Source: Trematomus loennbergii
Taxonomy: Eukaryota > Chordata > Actinopteri > Perciformes > Nototheniidae
Direction: 5' to 3'
Assembly (NCBI GenBank): GCA_012861695.1
Contig: JAAOOA010000002.1
Coordinates: forward strand, 42,063,578-42,127,577
Length of the DNA stretch: 64,000 bases
Of this stretch, positions 1 through 11,525 are shown piece after piece; within the stretch, counting starts at the first letter, position 1; every line of letters starts with the position of its first letter. The position numbers and the translations under genes are program-made. Under the pieces are notes generated by a model. That model made no database searches, was not told where the DNA came from, and worked only from the letters and a program-made list of their open reading frames with translations.

Positions 1-24
1 AAAGAGTTTCCGTTAGAATTTTTT

Positions 25-485
25 TTTGCCGGTCAACATGTCCGTTAAAGTTGAAATCTTCCGGACAAAATTAGAAAGTGCCGGTCAAAGGTCTTCTTTG
101 TTATTTATTGAGCTTTAAAACAAATTGATATGATTTGATATTAAATAAACTAATTATAGTAGATTAACTACATTATTCAAAAGTGTACAGTAATTTACAA
201 TAACACGGGAATAATAAACGGAGCACTCTCCCCCTCTCCTGACAGCCCGTCAGTATGCAGCTGACTGATCCAGTAATGAGTGACCCGACAGTAAAAATAT
301 CTATAACTAGTTTAGGTAGTTTGAGAGGTAATTAAAATAGCTACGTGTGATTTTCTAACCTGAAGTGTGTTTTGCTCCGCTCACCCCTGCAGGTGATCAT
401 GCAGAGCTGCGTGTCGACTCGTCAGCAGCAGCTGATCTCTCTCTCCCGTTAGATTAGACTTCACTCGTGTTATGTCCATATCGAT
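25..485 (-). repeat. Partial copy of the 35.5-36.5 kb MITE family
   Basis: Read on the minus strand, this stretch matches about 35850-36235: the GACCGGCACTTT / TTGTCCGGAAGAT block, the TTATTTATTGAGCTTTAAAA block and the CTAGTTTAGGTAGTTTGAGAGG block recur in the same order. The terminal inverted repeat of the full element is not visible on either side, so this is a fragment or an internally different family member. Confidence 0.75.
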
Positions 486-626
486 CAGATCTAGCTAGTT
501 CTAGCTAATGATATGACTACCTGCTTATTAAAAGACACCTAAACAATAAGCGTCGCTATGCAACCGGGTGAGGCCGAAAAGTATAGCGCAGCATTATGCA
601 TTTGTTTACATGCCCACCGGAACCGG

Positions 627-826
627 GGCGTGTGGCGTAGTGGGTTGTCCGTAGGTGTTCGGATCAGGGGGTCACAGGTTCAAACCCCACTGCTGTCAGC
701 ATGTCGTTGTGTCCCTGGGCAAGACACTTCACCCCAAATTGTTCCTGTGGGGATTGTCCACAGTATTGAGTATGTAAGTCGCTTTGGATAAAAGCGTCTA
801 ACAAGTAACATGTAATGTAATGTAAC
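627..826 (+). repeat. tRNA-derived SINE
   Basis: The head reads TGGCGTAGTGGG (good match to the pol III box A) followed about 40 bases later by GGTTCAAACCC (box B). The body carries TGTCCCTGGGCAAGACACTT and the tail GTCGCTTTGGATAAAAGCGTC, ending in a short ATGTA repeat. This is the usual layout of fish tRNA-derived SINEs whose 3' tail is shared with a LINE partner. The head is too diverged to be a functional tRNA gene. No clear target duplication was seen. A diverged piece of a similar tail occurs near 24405-24450. Confidence 0.85.
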
Positions 827-999
827 CCGAGGCATTACCAACAAATCAACCCATACAGGACATCTCTTTCTCCACATTAAGTGTTAGACATTAGTGACTA
901 TTCTTGTCTGTCACATACTCTTCTTGTCTGTCACATAAGTGGCGCAACTGATGCGGTATTGCGCTTAGGGGAATTTATTTTGACAGGAGGATTTAGATT

Positions 1000-1211
1000 T
1001 ACCATCCATCATTCAAGGGTGGTTTTCACTATAAGTAATGTTTTTTTTTTAGGCGGAGGTAAGAATTTACCTTTTTTTACCATGTTCCATCTGAATTTAT
1101 TCTGACTGAGAAAATATATATAACCCTTTTAGAAGTTAAGTTGTAGTCATTTGTTTTGGGCATGTCATTTTCGAGCCTGAAACATGAAAAACAGGCTTGG
1201 TGCTTAACAGG
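1000..1211 (-). repeat. Fragment of TTAA-flanked family X (AACCTGTTAAGCCC end)
   Basis: The right edge CTTAACAGG is directly followed by TTAA (1212-1215). The interior shares ATCATTCAAGGGTGGTTTTC and the TTTTCGAGCCTGA block with the copies at 54965-56064, 56895-58019, 59655-59808 and 61416 onward. The opposite end is missing, and the left limit is approximate. Confidence 0.7.
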
Positions 1212-1260
1212 TTAAGAGAAGTTGTCTTCACTGGAAAAATAACAAAACTCACTGTTTCAG

Positions 1261-1297
1261 GACTATGAGTTATTTTATCCTAGAATAACTCATAGTC
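1261..1297. repeat. Perfect short hairpin
   Basis: The 14-base arms GACTATGAGTTATT and AATAACTCATAGTC flank a 9-base loop. No T-run or promoter context suggests a terminator, so its origin is unclear. Confidence 0.7.
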
Positions 1298-1846
1298 CAT
1301 TTTTTAACCAGTCTTAAAGATCTGGTTGGAACCATTTTGGAAAGGTCCTTGCAAAGAATTGGTGTAGTTGTTGAATATTTGCTTTCAATTATTTGCCCTA
1401 GACTTCTGCTTTCAGACGTAGTTATTTATGAAGTTATTACCGGAACTGATAATAATCAAATGCAGAGCCAATAATGTAATATAATACATTATTTAATATA
1501 TATTATATATTTATATAGAGAAGCCAAGAGTGTGCAAAGCTGTCATCAAGGCAAAAGGGGGCTAATTTGAAGAATCTAAAATATAAATCATATTCTGGAT
1601 TTTTTTAATTCCTAAAATCATAATCAATCATAATTCCATTGTTGAGGTATACTAAAATAGATTTATAATGTGCACTTTTTCAAAATCGCATTGGTTTCTC
1701 ATACAGCATCTCTGTATAGTATGTGTATTCACTCTCTGTCCTAAAAGGCTTGTTGGAGCTCCTGCCCCCCCTCCCTATGAGCCCAGAGGCCGTCTGCGAG
1801 ACAGCGAGACCAGCCCCGAACACACACACACACACACACACACACC

Positions 1847-2689
1847 CAGTGGCGGCGCCAGGGTATGGCTGGGGTAGGCTACAGCCATACCAAGAAATGG
1901 CTTAGCCCCACCTCAGCCCCACCATGAAAAATGATGTTAAAGTAAGCAAAATAAAGTCCGTCAACTCGCGCGGAGTAAATTGCACAGACAGCAGTTAGTA
2001 AGATTGATTTCAGTAGCCACTTGTCTGGAATACCGAAGACTAGAAACAGTTTTGAAAACTTTTGTCACGTAGTGATCAACATCTTTGATAATGTCTTCTG
2101 GCCAATCAGAATCACGATAACGGCGTGGTGTTGTTACAGGAAGTCTCGACGGAGAATACTTTTGCTGTAGTACATCTCTATACATCGATACAACATTACG
2201 TGTTGATTTAATAAGACCCCACGGTTTGATGATTGATAGGTGTGTGGGCTGTCTTTCATTTTGACACACAGAACAATGGGGGCTATCCACCCTTATCCAC
2301 AATGTAATAATTCACACAGCCTCTTTCCTCTTCTCTGTGAGGAGCAGCAGGTTCAGCTTTCAGAACAAAGTAACAAAACAAAAATGGCATTCATTTTTTT
2401 TTAAATGTGTAGCAATAGATGTATGTATTTTTCTTCTCAAGAGAGTACCAGAATGTGTATTTTGTGTTTTAGTATTTCAAAAATCTCCTGGGGGAGATAC
2501 CCCAGACCCCTCTGCAGGGGTTGGGTTTTCAGCATGTCAACTCTTTCACCTGTGGGGAAATTGCAGGATTGGCTCCAGGTCGCCCTTTTTGTTTACTACA
2601 AGACATTGCAAATACTGACTTGAGCCCACCACTGTATGGGTTAGCCCTACCATAGATTACCCAACAAAAATACTCTGGAGCCGCCACTG
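1847..2689. mobile_element. hAT-type non-autonomous element, 843 bp
   Basis: The terminal inverted repeats are CAGTGGCGGCGCCAG on the left and, read inverted, CAGTGGCGGCTCCAG on the right. Both sides are bordered by CACACACC (1839-1846 and 2690-2697), the 8-bp duplication expected of hAT transposition. The duplication lies in a CA repeat, so only the final CC adds independent support. There is no transposase motif; one 113-codon minus-strand frame lies inside. Confidence 0.8.
1961..2302 (-). other. Unrecognised 113-codon open frame inside the hAT element
   Basis: This is a stop-free minus-strand frame with a mixed, protein-like composition and a CxxC pair near residues 10-13 (HCSVCQ), and another CxxC-like cluster near the end (NCCLC). 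It is not repetitive and has no family I recognise. It lies wholly within an 843-bp non-autonomous transposon, so it could be a relic of a captured exon or of the parent element's gene, or simply chance. No start context, splice site or polyadenylation signal argues that it is expressed. Confidence 0.25.
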
Positions 2690-2949
2690 CACACACCCGC
2701 AGCCTGGCTGGGAGTTTGTGTGTGTGCTCACACACCGACTCACAGCCTCGCCGCGTCCCGCCGTCTCAGGGAGGAGAAATAGGCGGAGCTGCAGCTGAGA
2801 AAAGATTGAGTGTGTGTGTGTGTGAGGAAGTCCGCGGATTGGTCAATTTGGACCAATCCACGGACTTAACGTAACGGCTCCGTAACGTAACCTTCATAAC
2901 ACACAAGGGGACGGATAATAACCGGAAAAGCATGACATGGGACCTTTAA

Positions 2950-3090
2950 CACTTTTTGTTTACTAGATAATTCCATATGTGTTTTTTTATAGTTTTGATG
3001 TCTTTAGTATTAATCTACAATGTAGAAATTATTAAAATAAATAAAAACCTTCAAATGAGAAGGTGTGTCCAAACATTTGACATGGTACTG
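2950..3090 (+). mobile_element. Tc1-like transposon 3' end fragment
   Basis: The stretch ends with AATGAGAAGGTGTGTCCAAA ... TGGTACTG followed by TA. This matches the terminal repeat common to fish Tc1-like elements, preceded by their typical A/T-rich tail (TAGTTTTGATGTCTTTAGT, AATAAATAAAAACCTTC). The transposase and the other terminus are absent. Confidence 0.75.
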
Positions 3091-3107
3091 TATATTTATA
3101 TAGTTAC

Positions 3108-3173
3108 AACCGGCCCTTTGAGTGTAACCATAATGCTAATGTGGCCCGCGATGAAATTGAGTTTGACACCCTG
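3108..3173 (-). mobile_element. hAT terminal fragment (CAGGGTGTCAAACTC end)
   Basis: On the minus strand it starts CAGGGTGTCAAACTCAATTT followed by CGCGGGCCACATTAG, a terminus widespread in vertebrate hAT elements. No partner terminus is visible nearby. Confidence 0.6.
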
Positions 3174-4762
3174 GATCTAGATGGACAATGATCACAAGGC
3201 TTTTTTCACTTACTCTTTATAGTTACTTAATTTTCAGTTCTTCCAAAGCTCCTGATTTGACATGAGTGCAGCCTCAGGCCTCAAGCTGGCAAATTCTATA
3301 TTACAACCACACCCTTCTAATCTATAGTTTCTAGAAGTTGACTTCTGCCAGCCTTATCTATAGTAATCTGCTAAAACACTGATAAGTCAGTATGAATATT
3401 AACATCTGTCCTATGCCTGATATCCAATGTTTGCGAAAAAGCAATTGTACCATTGCGACAAAATCTACCAAATGGTTGACATATTCTACAGTTTCAACAC
3501 CTCAAATTCAAGTCAACCATTTAGATCTGCGCCATAAATGTCTACATTAGTTGAAAAAAAAAAAAGTTTAGGGTAGCTCATTCCCTAATATTTGATGACC
3601 ATTACCTTTTTTTTCTTGCAGCTGTTCACTTTTTGATGCAAAAACTTTAACATATTAGCACAGAAACTTCACACTCATCCATTGGGCTATTTTTCATTCG
3701 TACAGGTTGATCCTGCAACTACATAGTTTCTCGTGAGCTTTCTACGACTCAATATTATTCATAATCCAACAAAATTAACTGATGTGACCAGGAGTATTGA
3801 AACCTTCACCAGCAGGAACTCTCCTGCCCTAAAACTTCAGCAAAGAAATGCTACGCGACGCCTCCCACGACACTCCTCATCAAACCAAAGCCTTCAGTGT
3901 TCTCCCTGTCTAATGCTCTGCACCGCGCACCCTAAAGATGATCAAAGTGCTATTTTTCTAAATTCAGCCTTTTTAACTTCAACAGTCTTAGAAGGGATGA
4001 GGCAGATCATACTAAGATGATGAGAGAGGGAGCGATTGAGAGTGTGTGTCATTGTGTGTGTATGTGTGACGGGGGACTATATCATCTTTGTAGTCCCGTC
4101 TTGTTTTTTTTCTCCCTCCTCACTCTCACACAGGGCCTGCAGATAGGTCAGCTCCATTACCAATCCACTGGCCCACAAATATTTAAAACAAATTGAATCG
4201 CACACCCAATACCCATCACAATTACGGCAGGCACAATAACTAAATTAGCAATTCAACACAATAATTGGAAATGCGGCTTGCCTGGACCCGCAGGCCTCCC
4301 TGGAGGGCCGGCTGATCTGTGGAGGCACGTCAAGCCTGCTAATTCCACAGCTAATTACTGATGCACGGCGGAATGAAGTTGTTTGTCTCCCAAATACAAT
4401 TTTCAGTTCATAGCGAGGAACACGGGACCGTGCTGAGAAAGACAAAACAACAAAGAAGTGCGGCACAAGAGTGTGGTCATGCTTCCCTTTTTTGTTCTCG
4501 TTCATTTGTTTTTTTTGCTGTGTGTACAGGTTTCACTTTATTTCCCGAAGATGAACATCAGGGTGTGTTCGTGTAAAAAGGGCTGATGAAGGCAGATTGT
4601 AATTCAGGTAAGGCTGAATTCAGTACCGGTATTTAAGAGATGATTAAGTATGACAGAAGGAAAAGTCAAAGTTGGCTGTTCTGTGTCTGCATATCGTTTG
4701 TAAGGCTTGCAATATGGGGACATGCAGCGTGGTGTACTGTATTTTAATTAAACAAAGCATTT
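3174..4762. other. No gene recognised
   Basis: Non-repetitive on inspection, apart from a short GT-rich patch near 4040-4070. The frames here are short and not protein-like. A C/G-richer segment around 4130-4400 (GGCCTGCAGATAGG to GCACGGCGGAATG) has the look of conserved non-coding DNA, but that is only an impression. Confidence 0.5.
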
Positions 4763-5215
4763 TGCGATGGTGGAAGAAATATTCTTTACTTAATACTAAA
4801 TTGTAAAAACACTCTGGTACAGTACCTTACTTCAGTCAAAGTAAAAAATAATTAACTATAAAATCTACCTGAATACTAAAAGTAAAAGGACTCGTCACGT
4901 GTTGGGGTCCTTTTCAGAATCCCTTTAAATTTCTGGATTATGATTATCGATGCATTACTGTGTCGATAAATACATGTTATTTGTCCATTTGAATGTTGTA
5001 TTAGCTAATAATCTAAATGTGTAAAGTAACAAGTATCTACAGCTGTTAGATAAATGTAGTGGAGTAAAAAATACAAAGAATTTTGGCTTCCAAATTACAG
5101 TGGAGTTTCATTTTAAAGAGGCATGAGATGAAAATGCTCATGTAAAGTACAACGTCGTAAAATTGTACTCAAGTGCAGCACTTGAACAAATGTACTTTGT
5201 TACATCCCAACACTG
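4763..5215 (+). mobile_element. Diverged hAT MITE of the GTGGAAGAAGTACT family
   Basis: It begins GGTGGAAGAAATATTC and ends in ATGTACTTTGTTACATCCCA. Both ends and the internal AAGTAAAAGGACTC and TGTAGTGGAGTAAAA blocks correspond to the better preserved copy at 28520-29677. The termini are worn and I could not read a target duplication. Confidence 0.6.
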
Positions 5216-6020
5216 GCCTTTATTTTGTTTTTTTTGGCACATTTTCTATACTACACTCCATTATAGTACAGGCTTAAAGGAATGTCACTTCCTGTCTTTT
5301 TTTCTGGAAAGGTTAACCTACTCATATGTGTCCTCAGAGAGTTCACCCACATGGATCTGACCTATGGATGCTAATTGATGTTACGTTTAATTCTTGATCT
5401 TGAAAAATACTAGTTGATCCAATTGAAATGCTTACAAATGAATTGGGTAATTGTTGGTGAACCAAAATGTGTGTATGACATGCAAATATTTACTATTAAT
5501 TACTAAGAAATACTATTATCACAAGAAACCCTGATGTTTAAGGTTATTTGTCAGAGCTGGATATCTCAAATAAATGTAATGCTGTCAAAAAAAGACCCTG
5601 AATATCTGTCTGGATGAAGGAGAGGTGTTCTTTTTGTTCTTTGTGTAACCTGGACTTGAAGCTTTTTGAATCACATAACCACTACAGTCCACCTCGGATG
5701 GAAGGCTCCCTTCAGGGAGGGCAGATCTACACTGCACAGAATATAACACATACCCAGACTGTGATAGCAATGTATAGGCATCAGCCCACATCAATGCTTT
5801 CTGTCCATCGTCCATAGATCCAGCCAAATGCGATCAGTGGCAATGCAGCCAAACTACAGTATGTCTTAGGGATAGATATTAATATGCCAGAGACAAAGAT
5901 CTTGTTGGGCAATAAGCCTTTGTGATGGCATTGATGCAACCCGATTGAGCAGCGGTGGTGAGAAAGTAGGCAGGACTCAAGCTTTTAGAAAAAGGTTTAG
6001 ACAACTATATATTTCATGTT
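5216..6020. other. No gene recognised
   Basis: Mixed-composition DNA with no repeat shared with the rest of the window and no convincing coding frame. It ends against the dispersed repeat at 6021. Confidence 0.5.
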
Positions 6021-6240
6021 CAAGGTTCAAGACTTTTATTGGTCATACGTGCATAGCTACAGTGTAGTTATGACGATGAAAATCTTAGGTTACAGGCTCC
6101 TCCAACAGTGCAACACAATAAAACAGATAAACAGAAAAAAAATAGTGCAAGTAAATAGTAAATACATAAGGAAAAATAGTAAAAAAGTGAAATAGTGCAA
6201 GTGATTGGAATGATATATTAGATAAATAATTCCTAAGTAG
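6021..6240 (-). repeat. Dispersed repeat, probably an antisense LINE 3' tail
   Basis: The motif CAAGACTTTTATTGGTCATA ... CTACAGTGTAGTTATGACGATG ... CTCCTCCAACAGTGCA recurs, diverged, at about 10255-10365 (in the spacer of the foldback element) and 25380-25480. Read on the minus strand it ends in an A/T-rich tail, like the 3' untranslated ends of fish LINEs. No coding part is attached. Confidence 0.55.
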
Positions 6241-6500
6241 CAGCCAGATGAATGTTATGATGTTGTTAGAATTTCCTCTCTGCTATATATAGCAGAGTTG
6301 GTGCGTCGGCTTCCATGTTGCGGACCATGTTAAAAGCACACGGCAGAAAGTAAATAAACACTGAAAAAATATGAAAAAAGCCAAAGTTGGAGAGGAGCCA
6401 AAAGACAATGAAGCCATCTTAACCCTCCTATTGTCTTCGTTTCCCCCCCTTACTTTGGTGTTCGGGGTCAAATTTGACCGGTCCTGTTTTAACTGCTATA

Positions 6501-7220
6501 GAGAACCGCAGTGACGTGTCCTAAAACCCAGAAGTAAGTTAGCATTTTTACCACGTCCGGTTTCTTTGACAAAAAGCAATGCAATTTCTCCATAGGATTT
6601 TGGAAAATAGCTCGAAATAAGGTCTGTGGTTGAGACACATTGAAGAGACAGATCATGTTTTGTTCTACGACATTAAATACATCAGCAGTGACCCTGCTGG
6701 TGATTTTTGAAGAGTTTACGTGTCTGAAAAACGATGGTTGTTAACATGTGGCTGAATAGGACTACAGAAGTTGTCCAGGCCGTTTTACGTCATTACACCG
6801 AACACGTAAAACACTCCCGCTAAGTTTGTTTGCCCTGTTCTGCTTGAAAGCAAGTACCTGCCTCCTGCAAACTGTTCAAACAAACGCTTCAACTTGTACC
6901 ATTTAGAATCTGTATGTTTGAATATGGATCTTAAGTTGGCGTGACGTTGAAGCAGCGACCCTGCTGTAGTTCGTTTATAGCATAACGTTAGCATTTTGCT
7001 TCTGGCAACTAGATTTATGATTCAAAAATTATAAAAGTAGGGTAGACATGTGGATATTATCCGGCTGAACAAAACGTGATCCATCTCTTAAATGTGTCTC
7101 AACCACAGACCTTATTTCGAGCTATTTTCCAAAATCCTATGGAGAAATTGCATTGCGTTTTTGACGAAGGAACCGGAAGGAGTTTACTTCCGGGTTTTAG
7201 GACGCGTCACTGCGGTTCTC
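6501..7220. mobile_element. Inverted-repeat element nested in the TTAA element
   Basis: The left GAGAACCGCAGTGACG and the right CGTCACTGCGGTTCTC are inverted copies, each bordered by TA. The match continues inward for about 130 bases to TCTGTGGTTGAGACACA at 6620-6645 and its complement at 7096-7112. TA borders would fit a mariner-like element, but a longer duplication cannot be excluded. The interior has no recognised gene. Confidence 0.65.
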
Positions 7221-7411
7221 TATTACATTAACACAAAAACCATTCATCATCACCAAACACCCTTTCAAACTGTAAATATTGTATCAGACTACTGGTATAC
7301 ATGAAAAACTGCAGTAAATATACAAAAACTAGACACTGAACACGTATTGCGTGTGCCAGGTGTGATCCATGTGGGGGATGGGCACATAAGAGCGGGAAAT
7401 GTGTGAAATTG

Positions 7412-7412
<1 letters not shown>

Positions 7413-7457
<45 letters not shown>
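7413..7457. repeat. GT microsatellite
   Basis: About 22 TG units, flanked on both sides by diverged copies of GTGCCAGGTGTGATYCA (near 7350 and 7464). Confidence 0.95.
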
Positions 7458-7460
<3 letters not shown>

Positions 7461-7809
7461 TGTGTGCCAGGTGTGATTCACATGGGGGGATTGGGCACAT
7501 AAGGGGGGGGGAACACATCTAGAGTATGAGTGTGTGTGGGTGTTTGTGTGTGTGTTTTATCTTATCCGGATGGTTACTAATTCCTTTTCTTTATGGCGGT
7601 CATTTTTGACCGGGAACACCATGGGTGTTACAAAGTTGACTAAATCATCCAAAATTCAATGAAAGTAGTGATCAGCAATTGTATATGTTCAAATGTCTAC
7701 TGTGAAGGATATCAAAAGCCTTAATGCAATCGAATCTACAACAAAAAAGTTATGATTGATGAAAGTAGTAAATCGGTCAGATTTAACCCGAAGACAACAG
7801 GAGGGTTAA

Positions 7810-9254
7810 CAGCATGAATGCCTTGTACTCTCCAAAAATGTTTGTTGGTATACCATGTGTATGACTACAAAGATACAATAAGATTACAAAGATGCAAACA
7901 ACGCATAATTCTTCTTTAGAAACAGGTACCAACACTTTGCCTTTAGTCATTTCGACAGAACATCATACAGCCTAGTTTGCATAGCACAAACTAGTGCCTT
8001 GAGGCATCAAGCTTTATGTATGACTTCCTCCTGTACTGAAACTACTTATTGTGGTCATTTAGAGCCCTTAAGATCTTACAAACTACCCATTTAAACATTT
8101 GAACTATAAATCAAGACACTAACATAGCTGTTCCACTGCTCATATGACATACTACAGCATCATTACATAATACAGTAGGGGAGCGGCACTAAAGCACAAA
8201 TCTGCATTTGAACGTTTCTGTAAAGGGCATGCATGCCAGCCTTAGATGACTTGCAGAGCTCTATAGGCACTACAAGATAAAACGATTACTTCAGATGCAA
8301 AAAAGGAGTTCAGATGAGGACTAGGGCTGTAATCTGACAGAGCCATACAGGAGTGCAATAGTTACGGGGAGGGGGGGGTGCTTGTCATTGGGTTTTCCAG
8401 GCTACAATTAGGGGCTAGATTGACCATGTCGCCGCATCAGAGTTTTGTTGCCAATCAGCCTTGAACATAAACGGCAGTGCAAGAAAACGACTGCGGACGA
8501 GCAACGGCTTGAACAGACAGGGGGGTTGTGGGCCGGGTGATTGAGGCTGCCGCTAATTTGGATCCTGTCCTCGTAGCCCTGCTAACTAATCCTCGCCATC
8601 TCCATTTATCCTCTCAGAATCTCATCGGGGGAAGCAGCCATATATTAACAGCTGGAGCTATCTGAAGGGCTCCCTTTTGAGACGTCACTCGGCTTGCGTG
8701 TGGAGAGCTTAGCCAGGCTAAGACCGGCCGCTGACACTTTCAATTGAACGTATAGATTTGTTGCAGAGTGTGAGGGTCTAAGGATGGCATGATAGCCTAA
8801 TCTGATTGCTTTGGGGCTGGAGGGGTTCAGGCCAAGTTATGGATTTGTACAAGAGGAACATAGACAAACACTATGACCCTAAACTGTCATTGTTGGACTT
8901 GATGTGCTGTCATAAGACTCAGTGAGTTACATGATCCAGGGCCTGAGCTGCAGCTCACTGAGATCACTACACTGAGCCTGATGAGTGGAAAAGTTTGATG
9001 AAGACGGGAACTGTAACATATTGGGAAGGAAGTTTATGAAAAGTACTACACTAAAAGCGACAACACACAACATTCAGAGAGTATACGAGTCTTGGCCAGG
9101 ATTGCCTGGAGATGACTAAGCTAGCGATCAACGGCTAACATGCTAACAGGGAGAAAAGTGCAAATAGGGCTTAGAGTGGCAGTTCTGAGCCCTATTCCTC
9201 GTTTACCCTTTGGGGGAATGAGTGGGGGTGGGGAGTGACATGCTTCCACTACAT
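7810..9254. other. No gene recognised; possible conserved non-coding DNA
   Basis: The stretch lacks repeats shared with the rest of the window and has no coding frame. The segment at 8400-8720 is of balanced composition and includes CTGCCGCTAATTTGGATCCT and TTTGAGACGTCACTCGG. It resembles constrained non-coding DNA in texture only. The region ends at the target duplication of the foldback element. Confidence 0.45.
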
Positions 9255-9262
9255 TGCTGTTC

Positions 9263-11139
9263 AACACACTCTCACTCCATAAACGTCCAGGAGCGACGCT
9301 TGGTCAGGGTCCCGAGGCGTGCAGTTGGGACGCTCCTAGGCTCCTTCAGCTTCATAAACAGACGCAAATAGCTTTCAACTGATTGCAATGTATTCCCATC
9401 TGCGGCGGGATTTGACGCTCATGGAAGCACGGCATTCGTTTGTGTCGGAGGCTGTTAAAGGCAATGTGAGCGTCTATTCCCATTGGATAACGGAGAATTG
9501 TACACCCGGAAGTAAGTATTCCCCTTACTGTCGATTGATTTGACAGTGATATCTCCACTACTCATCAACTCAAAAACACCAGATTATCCTTGTTAATTAA
9601 ACGACATTGATAGGTTTTAGTGTGTGTACAATGCTTTTGTCACGTTTTCCCCTTCAATTCTGAGAAACAAGTAGTTTTCTATGAGTTTTGGATGGCCGAA
9701 GACATTACATTACCCACAATCCTCTGTAGCAACCATAGACTGTATACAAAAATTAAATAATACATTATTCCGAGTGTGCTTGCTTTTCTCTTTGAAAGTC
9801 ATCACATAACGGCATTGTAATACACGTTTCGGCTGCATTAAATATTACATATCTGCCGTAGTTAACTCTATTTATAGAGCCCTGATGACAAGACTTCTAG
9901 ACAAACAGGAACTGCCGCCAAAACTGAAAACTTGACGTGGATCTTAAATATATAAGCAATTAAACAACATCTTACATTTTCTTTTCACACAATACGTCTC
10001 CTTGCAGTATCAACACTAATTCGGCTGACTTTTATATTTGATCCAATTGGTAGATAGGCTGTATTTACGCCATAACGGTGCACAGCTGATAGAAAGGGAC
10101 ACCTACTGGTTAAAGCACGTTATTGCATTTTATTATTTTATTATTAGATATTAATAGGATCCCTATAAAGTATATTCTTTACTCGTCGTTATTCTCTACT
10201 AATAGTTAATTAAAGACTGTATATAATGACTATTTTGCACATCCCATTCAAGATTTCAAGATTTTCTAAGGTTTATTGACATATCATATTATACACAACT
10301 ACGGTGTAGTTATGCAATGAATGAAAAACTTGGGTCGCAGGTTCCTCAACAGTGCATTACAAGACATCTATCAATATGTGTGTACCGCCACCATTACATT
10401 GTCATATTCTGCACATTTCTTATACTATCTTATGTTGTTTACTTGCTTATATATTTAAGATCCACGTCAAGTTTTCAGTTTTGGCGGCAGTTCCTGTTTG
10501 TCTAGAAGTCTTGTCATCAGGGCTCTATAAATAGAGTTAACTACGGCAGATATGTAATATTTAATGCAGCCGAAACGTGTATTACAATGCCGTTATGTGA
10601 TGACTTTCAAAGAGAAAAGCAAGCACACTCGGAATAATGTATTATTTAATTTTTGTATACAGTCTATGGTTGCTACAGAGGATTGTGGGTAATGTAATGT
10701 CTTCGGCCATCCAAAACTCATAGAAAACTACTTGTTTCTCAGAATTGAAGGGGAAAACGTGACAAAAGCATTGTACACACACTAAAACCTATCAATGTCG
10801 TTTAATTAACAAGGATAATCTGGTGTTTTTGAGTTGATGAGTAGTGGAGATATCACTGTCAAATCAATCGACAGTAAGGGGAATACTTACTTCCGGGTGT
10901 ACAATTCTCCGTTATCCAATGGGAATGGACGCTCAAATTGCCTTTAACAGCCTCGGACACAAACGAATGCCGTGCTTCCATGAGCGTCAAATCCCGCCGC
11001 AGATGGGAATACATTGCAATCAGTTGAAAGCTATTTGCGTCTGTTTATGAAGCTGAAGGAGCCTAGGAGCGTCCCAACTGCACGCCTCGGGACCTTGACC
11101 AAGCGTCGCTCCTGGACGTTTAGGAGTGAGAGTGTGTTG
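9263..11139. mobile_element. Foldback element with ~700-bp inverted arms and 8-bp TSD
   Basis: Arms 9262-9959 and 10443-11139 are near-identical inverted copies separated by a spacer of about 480 bp. The ends read AACACACTCTCACTCC and its complement. The 8 bases TGCTGTTC occur on both sides (9255-9262 and 11140-11147; the last C can also be counted as element). Parts of the arm recur at 13150-13840, 24985-25935, 54480-54830 and 59815-60170, so this is a multicopy family. Mirror-image frames of 68 codons on both arms (9352-9558 minus, 10844-11050 plus) are consequences of the symmetry and show no protein family. An 8-bp duplication would fit a hAT-type transposase acting in trans. A transcript through it could fold into a long duplex. 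Confidence 0.85.
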
Positions 11140-11147
11140 TGCTGTTC

Positions 11148-11476
11148 CGCCACCTTTGGGCAAGATGGAGCAATCAGCAGGAAATGCGGTATGAGTGCAG
11201 TGAAGAGCAGCCGCTATGAGCTAGCTAGTGGGACACACAAACATAGCAAACAGAAAAGTATTCTGCCTGTATTGAAAGGAAGAAAAAGTCTCGGCATGGG
11301 CTTTATATGTTACAATTCCATTTGAAACGCAACATTCCAACGTATTTGCTCAAAGAAGATACCGAATTTCAGTAAGTCGCCACACACAACTACACAAAAA
11401 AAATGACCCAAAACAACACACACACCGATAGATACAATGACACAGACACACATAATTACACAGAAGCATAAAAATG

Positions 11477-11525
<49 letters not shown>

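Larger units (their letters stand above)
1621..2945 (+). mobile_element. AGGTCCCATGTC-type TTAA MITE, 5' truncated, interrupted
   Basis: This is a copy of the family at 58483-59559 and 61596-63221. Shared blocks include CATAATTCCATTGTTGAGG, TTGGTTTCTCATACAGCATC and CTTGTTGGAGCTCCTGCC. The right end reads CATGACATGGGACCT followed by TTAA (2946-2949). The first 40 or so bases of the family, including the left terminal repeat, are missing. A hAT element (1847-2689) interrupts it within a CA repeat. It keeps the unoccupied version (1719-1726) of a site that is occupied in the 61.6-63.2 kb copy. Confidence 0.8.
6423..7805. mobile_element. TTAA-flanked, piggyBac-like non-autonomous element, 1.38 kb
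   Basis: TTAA stands at both edges (6419-6422 and 7806-7809). The left end CCCTCCTATTGTCTTCG matches the inverted right end CGAAGACAACAGGAGGG except for one base. TTAA duplication with CCC...GGG termini is the mark of the piggyBac superfamily. Both ends carry the GTCAAATTTGACC / CATTTTTGACCGG motif. The interior holds a second inverted-repeat element (6501-7220), a GT microsatellite (7413-7457) and a local duplication of GTGTGCCAGGTGTGAT. No transposase is visible. Confidence 0.8.

Noticed and set aside
9352..11050. Two nearly identical 68-codon frames facing each other
   Set aside because: They are mirror copies created by the foldback arms, not a gene pair.
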